Positions 46,831 through 58,439 of a stretch of 64,000 nucleotides of DNA are shown piece after piece. The DNA lies in the NCBI GenBank assembly GCA_038277395.1, contig CM076197.1, forward strand, positions 73,069,348 through 73,133,347, read 5' to 3'. A program made the translations under genes and the position numbers. The DNA is from Dryocosmus kuriphilus (lineage: Eukaryota > Arthropoda > Insecta > Hymenoptera > Cynipidae). Every line of letters begins with the position of its first letter. Within the stretch, counting starts at the first letter, position 1. The notes beneath the pieces were generated by a model, which ran no database searches, was not told the origin of the DNA, and saw only the letters and a list, made by a program, of their open reading frames with translations.

Positions 46831-47943
46831 AGGTGTATAAGCTTAAATCCGCTGTTTTTTAGGCAAAAGAAAGTCTTTTTTTTTGCAGAAAATAAAATAA
46901 ACTTTATTCAAAGTACTTTCCCTCGCTTGCTATACATTTTCCCCATCTCTCGGGCAATTTGTGTATACCACGCCAAAAAAAGTCTATCTTTCGATGCAAA
47001 CCACTCGTCAAGCCAAGTTCCGACGTCTTCGTACGAATCGAAGTGTTGTTCAGCGATTTGACCCATCGACGAAAACAGGTGGTAATCAGAATAAAATCTG
47101 CTGAATAAATGTAACCTCCCAGTTGAGTGTTTTCAAGTAGTTTTGGACCATTTTTGACGTGTGCGATGGGGCGTTGTCGTGAAGAAAAATCAGCTTCTCA
47201 TGTCTTTCTTCATAATAAAAATTTTTTTCACGCAAAGCACGGCGCAATTTATTAGTTTTTTTATGAGCATCGAAGTTTCACCAGGTTTTAATAGCTCATA
47301 GTAGACGACATTGATCCCACCAAACGCACAGCATCGTCTTGCGTCCAAAGCGATTAGGTCTTGAGGAAGAAGTTGATTTGTTCGACCCACGATTTTTCTG
47401 AAAATAAATCCATTTTTTCGATGCAGAAACGAACTTTCTTTTGTGTCTAGCAAGCAAGATTTTTCTTTGGCGTCGCTCCATCTTCAATCGTTCAGATTCA
47501 TGGGGTACCCATTTTCCCATTTTTTGGATCTTTATGCAAATGCATGGAAATGAGTAACACCTAACTATTAAAGCATTTTTTTGTGTTTGTGTATCGTCCT
47601 CATCCAAAAGAGCCCGTAATTCATGTCCTCAACTTTTTTGGCCGATTTTCACGCTTTTGGCACTCAAGTCAACCGACAAAACCAGTCTCTGCAAGTTGTT
47701 TTCCGATAAAGCACTGTCACCATAGGCCTCAACAAGCATTCGATGTGATTCGGCAGCCGATTTCTTTTTGAAGCAAAAAAGTGCTTCCCGCAAATGCATC
47801 CTTTTTGGCACAAAACTAGACATGATTACTCAAGGAAAAATTTATCTTCTTCTATAAAAAAACTGACTATGTGCACTGATTTATGTAGACAGGTGTCGAA
47901 CTCACACAAAAAAAAAGCATGACGTTTCTATTGTAGCTAAATT
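46829..47943 (-). mobile_element. Mauritiana-subfamily mariner, copy A (degraded, 5' end lost)
   Basis: The 3' TIR CCAGGTGTATAAGCTTAAAT starts at 46829. Transposase remnants on the minus strand include ERLKMERRQRKILLARHKRK and SSRPNRFGRKTMLCVWWDQC, with an N-terminal MSSFVPKRMHLREALFCF starting at 47823. Compared with copy B it lacks many short pieces, often GC-rich ones of 1-15 bp, and it lacks the 5' TIR. It is certainly non-functional. Confidence 0.85.
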
Positions 47944-48354
47944 ATTGATTATCATTATTTAGTTCAAATAAAACCATGAAATATCTAGATTCAAAATATA
48001 CGGAATGTTCGAAATTGATTTTGATTATTATACTACTGCTTTTAAAATGTTATAAAAATGTCATGAATAGGATTCAAATTTGAATCGAAACATGTTGGCA
48101 ATGCATTTTTTTAAATAAACAGCAAAAAACCCAACAAAGGCCGCAAAACTTCAATTAAAATTATATTGTCTAGTACAAGGGCCCCCACCCTGATATAACC
48201 GAGACAAGCGATGCTTAACCTCGGTAACTCGGTGATCTTTTTCACAAATATATAAGATCAACGTTATAAAAGTGAAATATTAGATCAATTTCACATTGTG
48301 AAAATTTTTTATAGAATTATATGCACACAGCATATTTCAGATTTTTATTTTTAA

Positions 48355-48398
<44 letters not shown>

Positions 48399-48400
<2 letters not shown>

Positions 48401-49683
48401 AGGTTATAAGCTTAAATCCGCTGTTTTTTAGGCAAAAGAAAGTCTTTTTTTTTTGCAGAAAATAAAATAAACTTTATTCAAAGTACTTTCCCTCGCTTGC
48501 TATACATTTTCCCCATCTCTCGGGCAATTTGTGTATACCACGCCAAAAAAAGTCTATCTTTCGATGCAAACCACTCGTCAAGCCAAGTTCCGACGTCTTC
48601 GTACGAATCGAAGTGTTGTTCAGCGAGCGCGTGACCCATCGACGAAAACAGGTGGTAATAGAAGGGGCCAGGTCTGCTGAATAAGCGGGGTGAGGTAGCA
48701 CCTCCCAGTTGAGTGTTTTCAAGTAGTTTTGGACCATTTTTGACGTGTGCGATGGGGCGTTGTCGTGAAGAAAAATCAGCTTCTCATGTCTTTCTTCATA
48801 ATCCGGCCTTTTTTTCACGCAAAGCACGGCGCAATTTGATTAGTTGTTGGTGGTAGCGGTGAGCATCGACAGTTTCACCAGGTTTTAATAGCTCATAGTA
48901 GACGACACCCTGCTGATCCCACCAAACGCACAGCATCGTCTTGCGTCCAAAGCGATTAGGTCTTGAGGAAGAAGTTGATGGTTGTCCGGGATCGACCCAC
49001 GATTTTCTTCGTTTCGGATTCTGAAAATAAATCCACTTTTCGTCTCCAGTCACCACACGATGCAGAAACGACTTTCTTTTGTGTCTAGCAAGCAAGATTT
49101 CACATGTGCTTTGGCGTCGCTCCATCTGCCTATCGTTCAGTTCATGGGGTACCCATTTTCCCATTTTTTGGATCTTTCCCATGGCATGCAAATGCATGGA
49201 AATGGCCGGTTGAGTAACACCTAACTATTCGGCAAGCATTTTTTGTGTTTGTGTATCGTCCTCATCCAAAAGAGCCCGTAATTCATGGTCCTAAAACTTT
49301 TTTGGGCCGATTTTCACGCTTCTTGGCACTCAAGTCAAAATGACCGTCTTTGAACCGACAAAACCAGTCTCTGCAAGTTGTTTCCGATAAAGCACTGTCA
49401 CCATAGGCCTCCACAAGCATTCGATGTGATTCGGCAGCCGATTTCTTCAAACTGAAGCAAAAAAGTAGAGCTTCCCGCAAATGCTCCTTTTCTGGCACAA
49501 AACTAGACATGATTACTCAAGGAAAAATTTTATCTTCTTCTATAAAAAAACTGACTATGTGCACTGATTTATGTAGACAGGTGTCGAACTCACACAAAAA
49601 AAAAGCATGACGTTTCTATTGTAGCTAAATATATTCACTACCACCATCTCTGAGCGAAACAGCGGATTTAAGCTTATACACCT

Positions 49684-49685
<2 letters not shown>
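48399..49685 (-). mobile_element. Mauritiana-subfamily (Mos1-like) mariner, copy B, full length
   Basis: The element is 1287 bp long, essentially the 1286 bp expected for the Mos1/mauritiana group. Its ~28-bp TIRs are CCAGGTGTATAAGCTTAAAT... at 49685 (reversed) and a copy with one missing base at 48399. Both ends abut (TA)n tracts, so the exact TA duplication cannot be separated from the microsatellite. Confidence 0.92.
48474..49510 (-). pseudogene. mariner (Mos1-like) transposase, three frameshifts
   Basis: The coding span from ATG (49510) to the stop at 48474 is 1037 nt, one less than expected for a 345-residue Mos1-type transposase. It is spread over three frames. The N-terminal part has MSSFVPEKEHLREALLFCF and KKSAAESHRMLVEAYGDSAL (paired-like DNA-binding domain). 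The middle has GKWVPHELNDRQMERRQ (WVPHEL linker), VVTGDEKWIYF (first catalytic Asp) and RPNRFGRKTMLCVWWDQQG. The C-terminal part has FLHDNAPSHTSKMV (second Asp) and PAYSADLAPS. A one-base loss directly after LAPS removes the third Asp of the D,D34D triad, and the tail WRGIHKLPERWGKC...EGKYFE is again in frame. It is inactive as read, though very close to intact. Confidence 0.9.
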
Positions 49686-49729
<44 letters not shown>

Positions 49730-49895
49730 GGCTTATATTTATAATCAATGGAAAGCCCCACGCTTTTGTTGTAATAAATATGCATTAAAAATACAAATTT
49801 GAAATGTGCTGTGCATATAATTTTATAATAAATTTTCCCAATGTGAAATTGATGTAATATTTTATTCTTATAACGTTGATCTTATATATTTGTGA

Positions 49896-52752
49896 ACATG
49901 AATTATAACACTATTAATTATTAACCAATGATAATTTATTTTTGTCTTTTTAGTCAGTTATTTCAATTATTTGTTTGTTAAATAGAAGCGCTTTCAAAAA
50001 AAAATTTATTTAATTAATAAGTTACTTATTTATTTATTATTTATTTATTTATTTATTTAAAACTTTGTGCGACGTTCGTTATACACTTCTGCACGCTGCT
50101 ATATGGGCAGTGTGTGAGAGGCATTCGCGTGCAACCTGAAAGTCATTAACAATAAAAAAGACATTTATTTATTTAAAAAGTAAAAATATTATTGCATATT
50201 CTTGTATTGTCATCGAAGCTGAGTTGATTGAAAATAGAATTAACTCTCTATCAAGTCGGGAAGTGCCTCTTTCAATCGTAAGATTTGAGGACAGACATAT
50301 TATATGACAACGAAGTTAAATAAAAGCGTTAAATAAAAGCGTTTAAAAAGATCGTATTTTCTGTTATGGTAAATTTTTTTTATTAGAAGGAGTAAAAAGA
50401 CCTTAGGAAATGTAGTAAATAAAAACCTGTAGAGAAACTGAAAAGTCATTCCTAGAAATTGAAAAAAAGCCTTTTTAGGAACAAAAAATTAATTTTCGAC
50501 TTCTCAGATTTGAGTGCAGAAATGTCATAATTTTTAAGTAGGAAAATCACTCAACAAGTTTTGAATAAAACTCACTACCTGAAATCACTCTCATGGGTCA
50601 AAAAATAAACTTTCCATGTTTAATTATAGATTTCATTATTTAGTTCAAGAAATTACTGGAAATGCATGAAATATCTACTTAAAAGTATAAGGAGCTCGAA
50701 AATTCATTTGTAATTTTTAAATAGGCGTCTTTTAAATTATAGAAGTGGTTTCTCAAAAAATTTCTACAATTTATTACTTAATTACCCTTTTAATGGTAGC
50801 TTATCATTATCAAGCAGCAGCATTCGTTTAATAGAATCATATCACGAAATATAATTTTTTTATTTTTCACGTCCATCTAGGGTGGTTTTTGCAAACTAGA
50901 TAATGCAGTGTAATTTTCTAAAAATATTTTCAAAATACCACATATTACGTAGCGTACATAAACTAAGCATAGCTTTTTAAATTTTCTACAGTTTTCATTT
51001 TATTAGGTACTTTTTCAAAATAAAAGAATTAACATTTAACATGAGGAAATACGATTTTTTACGTTCGGGGTTGGCTTATTCCCCTTCAGAACGTACTTTC
51101 CCTTATCCAAAAAATTTGGGAAAAATTCACAGTTTGTTTTCACCAAATGAAAGCTTTATGGGCCGTGTCTCCATAAATCAAAGAAAGTTTTTTTCATTGA
51201 GCCATCCTAATGTAAATGCGTGGTTATTTGGAAATCATAGTTGCAAGTTGATTTCCTATGTTTATAGAAATTTCTGTAATACTTTGTAGTTTTTATAACT
51301 TTTCTTTAAAATATTAAAGTTTCCAAAATTTATGTCAATTTAATGAGAATCTCAGTAAAATTCCAAGACTAACCGTTACTATTAGTGAAATGTCTGCAAA
51401 CACTACAAAAAAACTAGTCACAATGTTAAGGTAGGGTTTTTATTTTAGTCAAATTAGCAGATTTTCATAGTAAGGATTTGTGAAACAGATTATTGTAATA
51501 TTAACAAAAATTAACCTTATTTTTTTGCGATCACGAAAATCTTTGACAGTATAATTTAGCTAATTCGGAAAACACTTTCTTGAAAACCTCAGAATCAAGA
51601 ATTCTCTGCTATAGTGAAGAATTCAAAATAATTTAAAGTCACTATTTTAAATCTAATTTCTTATTTATTATTAATTTTTATCATGTATTGGAACTGGACT
51701 GTATACTAAACATTTTTTCCTTACAAGGGTCCGATCTGGACTTGGAATTTTAAAAATTTATGGGTGGAATATCGAGATGCCATAAATTGGAACCTTTAAG
51801 CTTGGACCTTATTTTAAAGCGACCTTTGAAAAATTCCTTTTGCTAAAAGATTTGAGCCCGAAGCTTTCAAAATGCACCCGGATTCACTAAAGCTTAGGTG
51901 TTCCAATCCCGAAATTTTGTTTTGTTGAAACACGTTGTACCAAAAATCTTCTAGTTTCTAAAGATTTTAATTTGTCTAAACCCTCAGAAATTACACACAC
52001 AGTTCTTTTTTCTAATTACAAACTACTGTTTAACAAACTCTAATAAAATTTTGTACTGATCATTACTTAAGTAACTTACGTACAAATTCTCATAGGAGTC
52101 CAATTCATTAATGTTTATAGGGTAAAGACGGATATTGTCCGTGGGTAATCAACGAAAGTGATAGTGGATTCACCTAACAGCGACTGGAATTGCAACTAAA
52201 CGCACGTTCCTGTTTTGAGAGGCCCATGACCTCTACGCCATGGAGAGGATCACGAGGTGACCCATTGGTGCAATTCACCCACTATAGGAACGCGGCCGTA
52301 GGGTGAATGCGGAAGAGGTATGGCCTACAAAAATACAGATTTCCAATAACCGATAGCTCTTTCTCGTATAGGAGACTGAAACAATGCTGCTTTCATGCAA
52401 GGGAGGAAGAGGGAGGGAGAGAGAGAGAGAGAGAGAAAGGGAGGTTTTTCCAGTCACTCTTTCTCCCCCAGAGTACTGCTCTCTCACACCTTCTTTCTCC
52501 TTCTCTATCGGATTTTTTTCTCTCGATCGAATGATGTACGTGTACCACGGGACCACGTGTTTGAGGCCTTCTCTGTCCAAACAAATGGCAAAGGGATATT
52601 CTCTCTCCCTCTGTCTCGGACTGGCTTCTCTTTTTCCTGTCAATTTTCTCTCAATCTACCCTCTACGAACACTCCCGTATTCGCTCTCCTCTCTTCCCTC
52701 TCGTTCATGCGGCGGTTAATAAACCACTGATTGGATTGACACCGATGTAGGG
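49896..52752. other. AT-rich intergenic DNA with a GC-rich proximal segment
   Basis: The stretch 49896-52080 holds (TTTA)n at about 50028-50060 and no supported gene; the 82-codon ORF at 51041-51289 has no motif. The stretch 52130-52750 becomes GC-richer and contains a (GA)n tract at 52411-52437 and long pyrimidine-rich runs. It lies directly upstream of the ORF at 52753 and could be its promoter or 5' UTR. Confidence 0.5.
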
Positions 52753-53019
52753 ATGCTGGTCGACATGAATGAGCATACTGGATCGTTCAATTCTCCGGAA
52801 GAGGAAAGTTCAAGATGCACAGTACAAGAATATATGAATGTTATTTTTTCCGTGTGGGCTAATCAAGCCATGTGTCGAGAAACCAAAGAGAAAATTGACA
52901 GAGTTCGAATGGATGAAGAGAATAATAGCTTTTGTGCTTACATGATTTCTTGCCTTTTAAGTGGAACTGGAGCTAGGTTGAAAAATTTCTATAAAAGAAT
53001 GACAGAACAAAATATCATG
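52753..53019 (+). CDS. Unknown small ORF, interrupted by the I-like retrotransposon
   Basis: From ATG 52753 (an in-frame TAA lies 33 bp upstream) it encodes 89 residues up to the insertion point. They include SRCTVQEYMNVIFSVWANQA and NNSFCAYMISCLLSGTGARL. After the retrotransposon the frame resumes at 58395 with NRIYFIKEETTFSL and a stop at 58439, so the pre-insertion ORF had 103 codons. The composition is balanced (Cys, Trp, Met present) and unlike the AT-driven chance ORFs nearby. I do not recognise the protein, see no signal peptide, and cannot exclude that it is one exon of a larger gene. Confidence 0.4.
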
Positions 53020-53191
53020 GAGTCCCAGCTTGACTGCCGACGCGAAAGGTTGTGTCAACAACGAGCGATTACAGTTTCGAGCGTTCCGTGAATTAAGGAG
53101 TTTCCTAGTGGTTCATAGAGTGCTAGTGTTAGTGAATTACATAATTTTCATTCTACTATAGGGGGAGTGCAACTGCACTCCTCAAACCAAA

Positions 53192-54485
53192 ATGCAACCG
53201 TACCACCAGACCAAAGCTACTCCCCCACCAATTCGACAACTCAACATGCCCTCCACATCAAAAAAGTCCTACGCAACTGCTACATCAGATGTTTTCCCCA
53301 AAAAAGACCAAGGAGTTTTGATCGACGCAGCAGACGGAATCGAATTAAGGGAATACATCTCAGCTATCGGAAAGATAATAGACAAGTCTGATATTAGATT
53401 TGCATCGAGAATCTCTAACGGCAGAATTTGTTTATTTTTATCCAGCAAGGAGAAAGTCAAGGACCTAACTGACAGACACAACACTGTTACAATCGGACAA
53501 CAGGCACTTGGAGTTCGGCCTCTTATCAATCCACTCAAAAGAATAATACTATCAAACGTATCACCTGTCATTCCTCATGAAATCTTAGAAAACGAATTCC
53601 AAAGAAAAGGATTAAAAATAGCTTCCAAATCAATTTCCTACGAGCAGGTATCAGTGAGGAAGGGTTTTCGCACGTACTCAGTTTCCGTAGACAAATGTTC
53701 ATCAATCCTGAAGACTGCGATAAATTACCCGAATCAATGTTAGTCTTTTTCGAAGACACATCGTATCGAATATTTGTTGCTCCAGAAAACACAACCTGTT
53801 TTGTTTGTAAACAAGAAGGGCACCTTGCCAAAAATTGTAATTTGAACCCTACGATAGCAGAAGATATGGAGGTAAAAAACACGTCGAATCCAGACATCAA
53901 CGAAATCCAAGGTGAGGAGACACGCGAATAAAAAAAAAAAACCAGTTTCCTGAAATAAGCACCCTTAAATCAAATCAAAAACGCGCTTTGTCATCGTCTA
54001 CCAAATCCGAAACGGACGCTATGGACAACAAATTCAAACGAGTAGGCGAAAATCAAGAAATCCCTCCTACTAGTAAATCAAAGAAGCCGAATAAAAAATC
54101 AAAAGTAAGTGACGACTCACAAAAACCAAATCCCCCTACCCTTCATGAAATGCTCCTTCCCGCGAAAGAAAGTCTAGACAACAATCCTTCAGAACACGAG
54201 GTAAACTTTAGTCAACTTAAATTATTAATAGAAAACTGTCAAGGAGCCAAAGATATTTCTTCCATAGTCAAGGACTACACTGATAACATCAAAGGATTAA
54301 TCAATATACTTGAAAACCTATACCCTCTCTTAAACGAACGAATTATCAAAGTTAGATTCACTAAAATAATCAATAAACTCAAAAAAAGCCACAATACAAA
54401 TCTCAAGCAGAACGCATCCCAAACGAATACCGATGAAGGTGACCTCGAGTATATCGATTCTGACGAAAACCTAGATGAAAACTAA
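53192..54485 (+). pseudogene. I-like ORF1 (gag-like nucleic-acid-binding protein), two frameshifts
   Basis: It starts at ATG 53192 (MQPYHQTKATPPPIRQLNMP). A Pro/Ser/Thr-rich head is followed by an RRM-like or gag-like region with RISNGRICLFLSSKEKVKDL and IILSNVSPVIPHEILENEF. A one-base loss near 53647 shifts to the frame with SFRRQMFINPEDCDKLPES and a zinc knuckle CFVCKQEGHLAKNC (C-x2-C-x4-H-x4-C, about 53800-53840). A second shift at the A-run about 53932 leads to a Lys/Ser-rich, acidic tail (53940-54485) with SKKPNKKSKVSDDSQK. It binds element RNA in this group. The stop at 54485 lies 3 nt before the ORF2 ATG, which suggests coupled re-initiation. Confidence 0.85.
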
Positions 54486-54488
54486 CCG

Positions 54489-57400
54489 ATGAACATTTTA
54501 CAGTGGAATTTGAATGGGTTTAATACCCACAAAAAAGAACTTCAGATAATCATCAAACAACACTCTCCCATAATTATCGCTTTACAAGAAACCAACTTCA
54601 AAGATAATGAGCATGGAAACATTAAGGGCTATAGTAAACTAACCAAAAACAGAATTGGAGCGGGACTCGCAAGCGGAGGAGTAGCCACATACATCCGAAA
54701 TGATATAACAGCATCGGAAGTTCAGATACAAACTAACATAGAAGCATTAGCCATTCAAATTAACATCCCGATTTCACTCTGCATTTGTAACATTTACTTA
54801 CCCAATAGCTACGATTTCGAACAAAATGAAATTGAAAACTTAATTCGGCAGTTGCCTACCCCCAGTTTGCTGGTAGGGGACTTTAATGCACGGAATACTA
54901 TGTGGGGAAATAAATCAAACTGTTCCAGAGGAAGAAAGATAAACAAAATACTAGACAACTCCGATCTGTACCTTCTAAATAATGGAGCCCCTACCCATTA
55001 CAGTATTGCGCACGGTTCCTTCAGTGCAATTGACCTAACTATAAGCAGTACCCAAGTTGCACACAAACTCGTATGGGAAACCCTGCCCGAATTACACGAC
55101 AGCGACCATTATCCTATTAAAATCTCAATCCCAAATACAGTTTCTGAACCAATACACCTTCCTAAATGGAATTTAAAGAAAGCAAACTGGGAGCTTTTTC
55201 AAGAAATAATTGGGCAAGAATTAAATCAGCTTATAAACAGCTGCCAATCCCTCCAATATCCAATAGACGAGTTAATATCCGAGTTTATCTCCTTAATCAA
55301 TAAAGCAGCAGAAGTAGCAGTTGGAAAAATAACGAATAAATCTAGAAAGTCCTACCCACCATGGTGGAACGAAACATGCCAAAAAGCGAGAGAAGAAAAG
55401 AATCAAGCATTTAACAGACTCAAAAAACAAAAAACTTTGGAAAATAAAATTCAATTTAAAAAAACTAGAGCAACTACTCGACGTACTTATTTAGAGAACA
55501 GTCGAAAATCATGGATAGAATATTTATCTACCTTAAATAATCAAGCCTCAACGATAGTCATCTGGAACAAAGTCACCAAAATTTTAGGATCAAAAACATC
55601 TACAAGATTGACTGGACTGAAAAGAACCGACGGAGAAGTTGTTACAGACTCTAGAGAAATGGCAAATCTCATAGGAGAGGGGTTTGCAATGAATTCAAGC
55701 AACGAAAATTTTCATCCAAATTTCAAGAGAATCAAGGATGCCGAGGAATCGAAACTGACCCAAAGAAAGGCGGTCAAAAATGACAATAACACAGATTACA
55801 ATAAAGATCTTACAATAGAAGAATTAAAATCTGCAATTAAAGAGTCTAAAGGAAGAAGTCCCGGACCAGACGGAATTCCCTACGTCTTCTTTCAAAATCT
55901 GCCCCCAACAGGTGTAGAGTACCTATTATCGATATTCAATACCATGTGGAAGAACCACACATTCCCAGCTCTATGGAAGGAAGCCATAGTCGTCCCGATT
56001 CCAAAGATCGGAAAAGACTCTTCCCATCCAGCCAACTACCGTCCAATTTCCTTAACTTGCATAATGTGTAAACTATTCGAAAAAATAGTAAACAATCGTC
56101 TACGATATACTCTCGAAAATAAAAAGTTTTTTGCCGCTGAGCAGAGCGGATTCAGACATAAAAGATCTACCCTTGACCCACTCATTAGCCTTCAAAAAAA
56201 TATAAGCGAAGCGTTCCAAAATAAGCAACACCTTATAGCAGTTTGCCTAGACATAGAAAAAGCTTACGAAATGGCATGGCGACACCGAATTCTAAAAACT
56301 CTAGAAAATCAAGGAATTACTGGAAACTTATTAGCCTTCATTAAAAATTATCTTAGCCAAAGGTATATCCAAGTTAGAGTGAATGGAGAATTGTCCGAAA
56401 AATTCATTATCGAAAGCGGAGTCCCACAAGGCTCAGTAATCAGTACTACCCTTTTTCTAGTCTCAATCAACGATGTCATACAAGAAATAAAAAAACCAGT
56501 AAAGTCATCCATTTTCGCAGACGACCTAACCATCTATTGCAAAGGAAAAAACTTATCGTCTACCATATCAACGCTTCAGAAAATCCTAAATAAACTATGG
56601 AATTGGTCCCTCAAAAACGGATACAAGTTCTCTCAATCAAAAACTGAATATATAATATTCACACGACAAAAAATACCCAAATAACACCAAAACTGCAACT
56701 CGATCATCAAGTGTTGAAAAAAGTGAACCAAGTGAAACTACTAGGCCTAATATATGATCAAAAATTAACCTGGAGACCCCACATTCTCAAACTAAAAGAA
56801 GAATGCAAAAAACGAATCTCTATCCTGAAAGTGCTTTCTCACAGGAATTGGGGCGCAGACCAAAATGTATTACTTCTCACATACAAAACTATCATCAGAT
56901 CCAAACTTGATTATGGGTCAATCATCTACAACTCAGCTAAACCGGGTACCCTTTCCTTACTCGACCCAATTCATAACTTGGGAATGAAAATCTGCTGCGG
57001 AGCTTTTCATACCAGCCCTACAAAAAGCGTACAAAATGAAATTAAAGAACCGGACCTAAGCCATAGAAGAATGGAACTCTCACTAAAACACGCTGTAACA
57101 TTATGTGCATACCCAGACAACCCATCCTATGACCTACTTTTTCCTCGACAAATAAACCGCAATCCTGATCATAGAACTAGACACCCAAAATCAGTAAGAC
57201 AATTGATAGAAGAATACCAGTCGGAAATTCTAAACCATTTACCACCCGTCCAGATCAATAAACTAAACCCAGAGCCACCATGGACACAAGAAATTCCAAA
57301 AGTGAACCTCAACTTGTCTGACATAAAGAAAAATGAAATCCCAGAAAATCAATGGAACCAACTCTACAAGAAAATAGAAGAAAAATACAACGATTACACT

Positions 57401-58204
57401 CATATGTTCACTGATGGATCAAAGACGGAATCAGGTGCAGGCTGTTCAATGTATTCTACCTCTCAAGAACTATACTTTGGCCTTCCTAAACCATACAGCG
57501 TCTTCTCAACCGAAATGTTTGCATTAACGAAAGCGTACAACCTATGTAAAGAGTCAATTGAAAATAAATTTATAATCTTTAGTGACTCCCTAAGCAGCCT
57601 TCAAGCAATCCAGAAACGAAACACATACGACAGAAGAATCCAAGTAATCCAAAAAACCTACAATGATTGCTTACAAGCTAACAAGAAAATTACAGCAATA
57701 TGGATCCCCTCCCACCAAAACATCAAAGGGAACGAAGAAGCGGATCTACTAGCAAAATTTGCTACTTCCCTACCAATTGAAGAAGAAAATTCTGAACTAC
57801 CGTTAACTGACGCAAAAAACTTCATCAAGGAGAAAGTCTCTCAGTATTATAACACGCCTCAGAGGAATATGCAAAACACCGAGTTTCCAATCTCCAGAAT
57901 GCATCCCAATCACCCTACATGGAAAACCCTTAATCGAAGGGACCAGGCTGCCCTCACGAGACTTCGAATCGGCCACACCAAGATCACTCACAAACATCTC
58001 ATCGAGAAGACGGAACCCCCAAAATGTGATCAGTGCAACGTTCCAATTAGTGTCAAACACCTAATAATTGAGTGTAATAAGTTCAGACATATCAGAACTA
58101 GATTAAAACTACCAAATTCGCTACAAGAAATTCTTGGGCAACCTACTCAAGCCGCAAAAACAATTAAGTACCTTAAAGAAACAAATTTGTTCAACCTAAT
58201 ATAA
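54489..58204 (+). pseudogene. I-like ORF2: endonuclease, reverse transcriptase, RNase H (one frameshift)
   Basis: The first frame, 54489-56684 (731 codons), holds an AP-type endonuclease with LQWNLNGF (residues 4-11), LQETNF (~32), GDFNARNTMWG (~130), SAIDLTISS and DSDHYP (~205). The reverse transcriptase follows with GRSPGPDGIPYVFF, IPKIGKDSSHPANYRPISLT, EQSGFRHKRSTLDP, AVCLDIEKAYEMAWRHRI, GVPQGSVIST (~643) and the catalytic FADDLTIYC (~676). A one-base shift near 56684-56711 leads to 56711-58204, with LLGLIYDQKLTWRPHI, an RNase H (MFTDGSKTESGAG, FSTEMFAL, FSDSLSSLQAI, WIPSHQNIKGNEEADLLAKF) and a C-terminal knuckle CDQCNVPISVKHLIIECNKF. All four RNase H acidic positions appear present. One repair would restore the whole protein, so this is a young copy or the shift is a sequence error. 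Confidence 0.92.
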
Positions 58205-58366
58205 CGAATCAAAGAACTACCGAGTACAGCACGTTAAATTCTTTTCTCTCACAAATACAATAAGGAATTATATACATTCTTGATCATACTAATACGTGTT
58301 CAAACAAACAGTATTATCGTCCGTCGCTAATGACCTAGATGTAGATGCGACGCTAAATAAACCTAA

Positions 58367-58387
58367 TAAAAAAAAAAAAAAAAAAAA
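58367..58387 (+). other. Poly-A tail of the I-like element
   Basis: About 20 consecutive A residues after AATAAACCTAATA, directly followed by the second copy of the target duplication. The AATAAA-like word just upstream fits a polyadenylation signal. Confidence 0.85.
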
Positions 58388-58439
58388 TATCATGAATAGG
58401 ATTTATTTTATTAAGGAAGAAACAACTTTTAGTTTATGA

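Larger units (their letters stand above)
46417..47993. repeat. Tandem duplication, first unit (~1.58 kb)
   Basis: The block starting AAAATATACGGAATGTTC and continuing with TTTGATTATTATACTACTGC and AAGGGCCCCCACCCTGATAT is repeated almost identically from about 47994. Each unit contains the left palindromic arm, an (AT)n tract and a mauritiana-type mariner. The first unit ends at about 47943, inside the mariner 5' region, and is followed by ~50 bp of unrelated DNA before the second unit begins. The first mariner is full of short deletions relative to the second. Confidence 0.85.
53020..58385 (+). mobile_element. Near-complete I-like non-LTR retrotransposon with 9-bp target duplication
   Basis: AATATCATG occurs at 53011-53019 and, after the poly-A, at 58386-58394. 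Between them lie a 5' UTR starting GAGTCCCAGCTTGACTGCCG (53020-53191), ORF1 (53192-54485), ORF2 (54489-58204), a ~160-bp 3' UTR and a poly-A of about 20. Such full length is uncommon for non-LTR insertions. ORF1 has two one-base shifts and ORF2 one. The order EN, RT, RNase H, CCHC points to the I group. Confidence 0.92.

Noticed and set aside
51041..51289. 82-codon ORF
   Set aside because: No motif and no context; balanced composition alone is not enough.
52275..52643. Overlapping ORFs on both strands around the GA tract
   Set aside because: They are created by GA/TC microsatellite and pyrimidine-rich sequence (Ser-Leu and Arg-Glu repeats).
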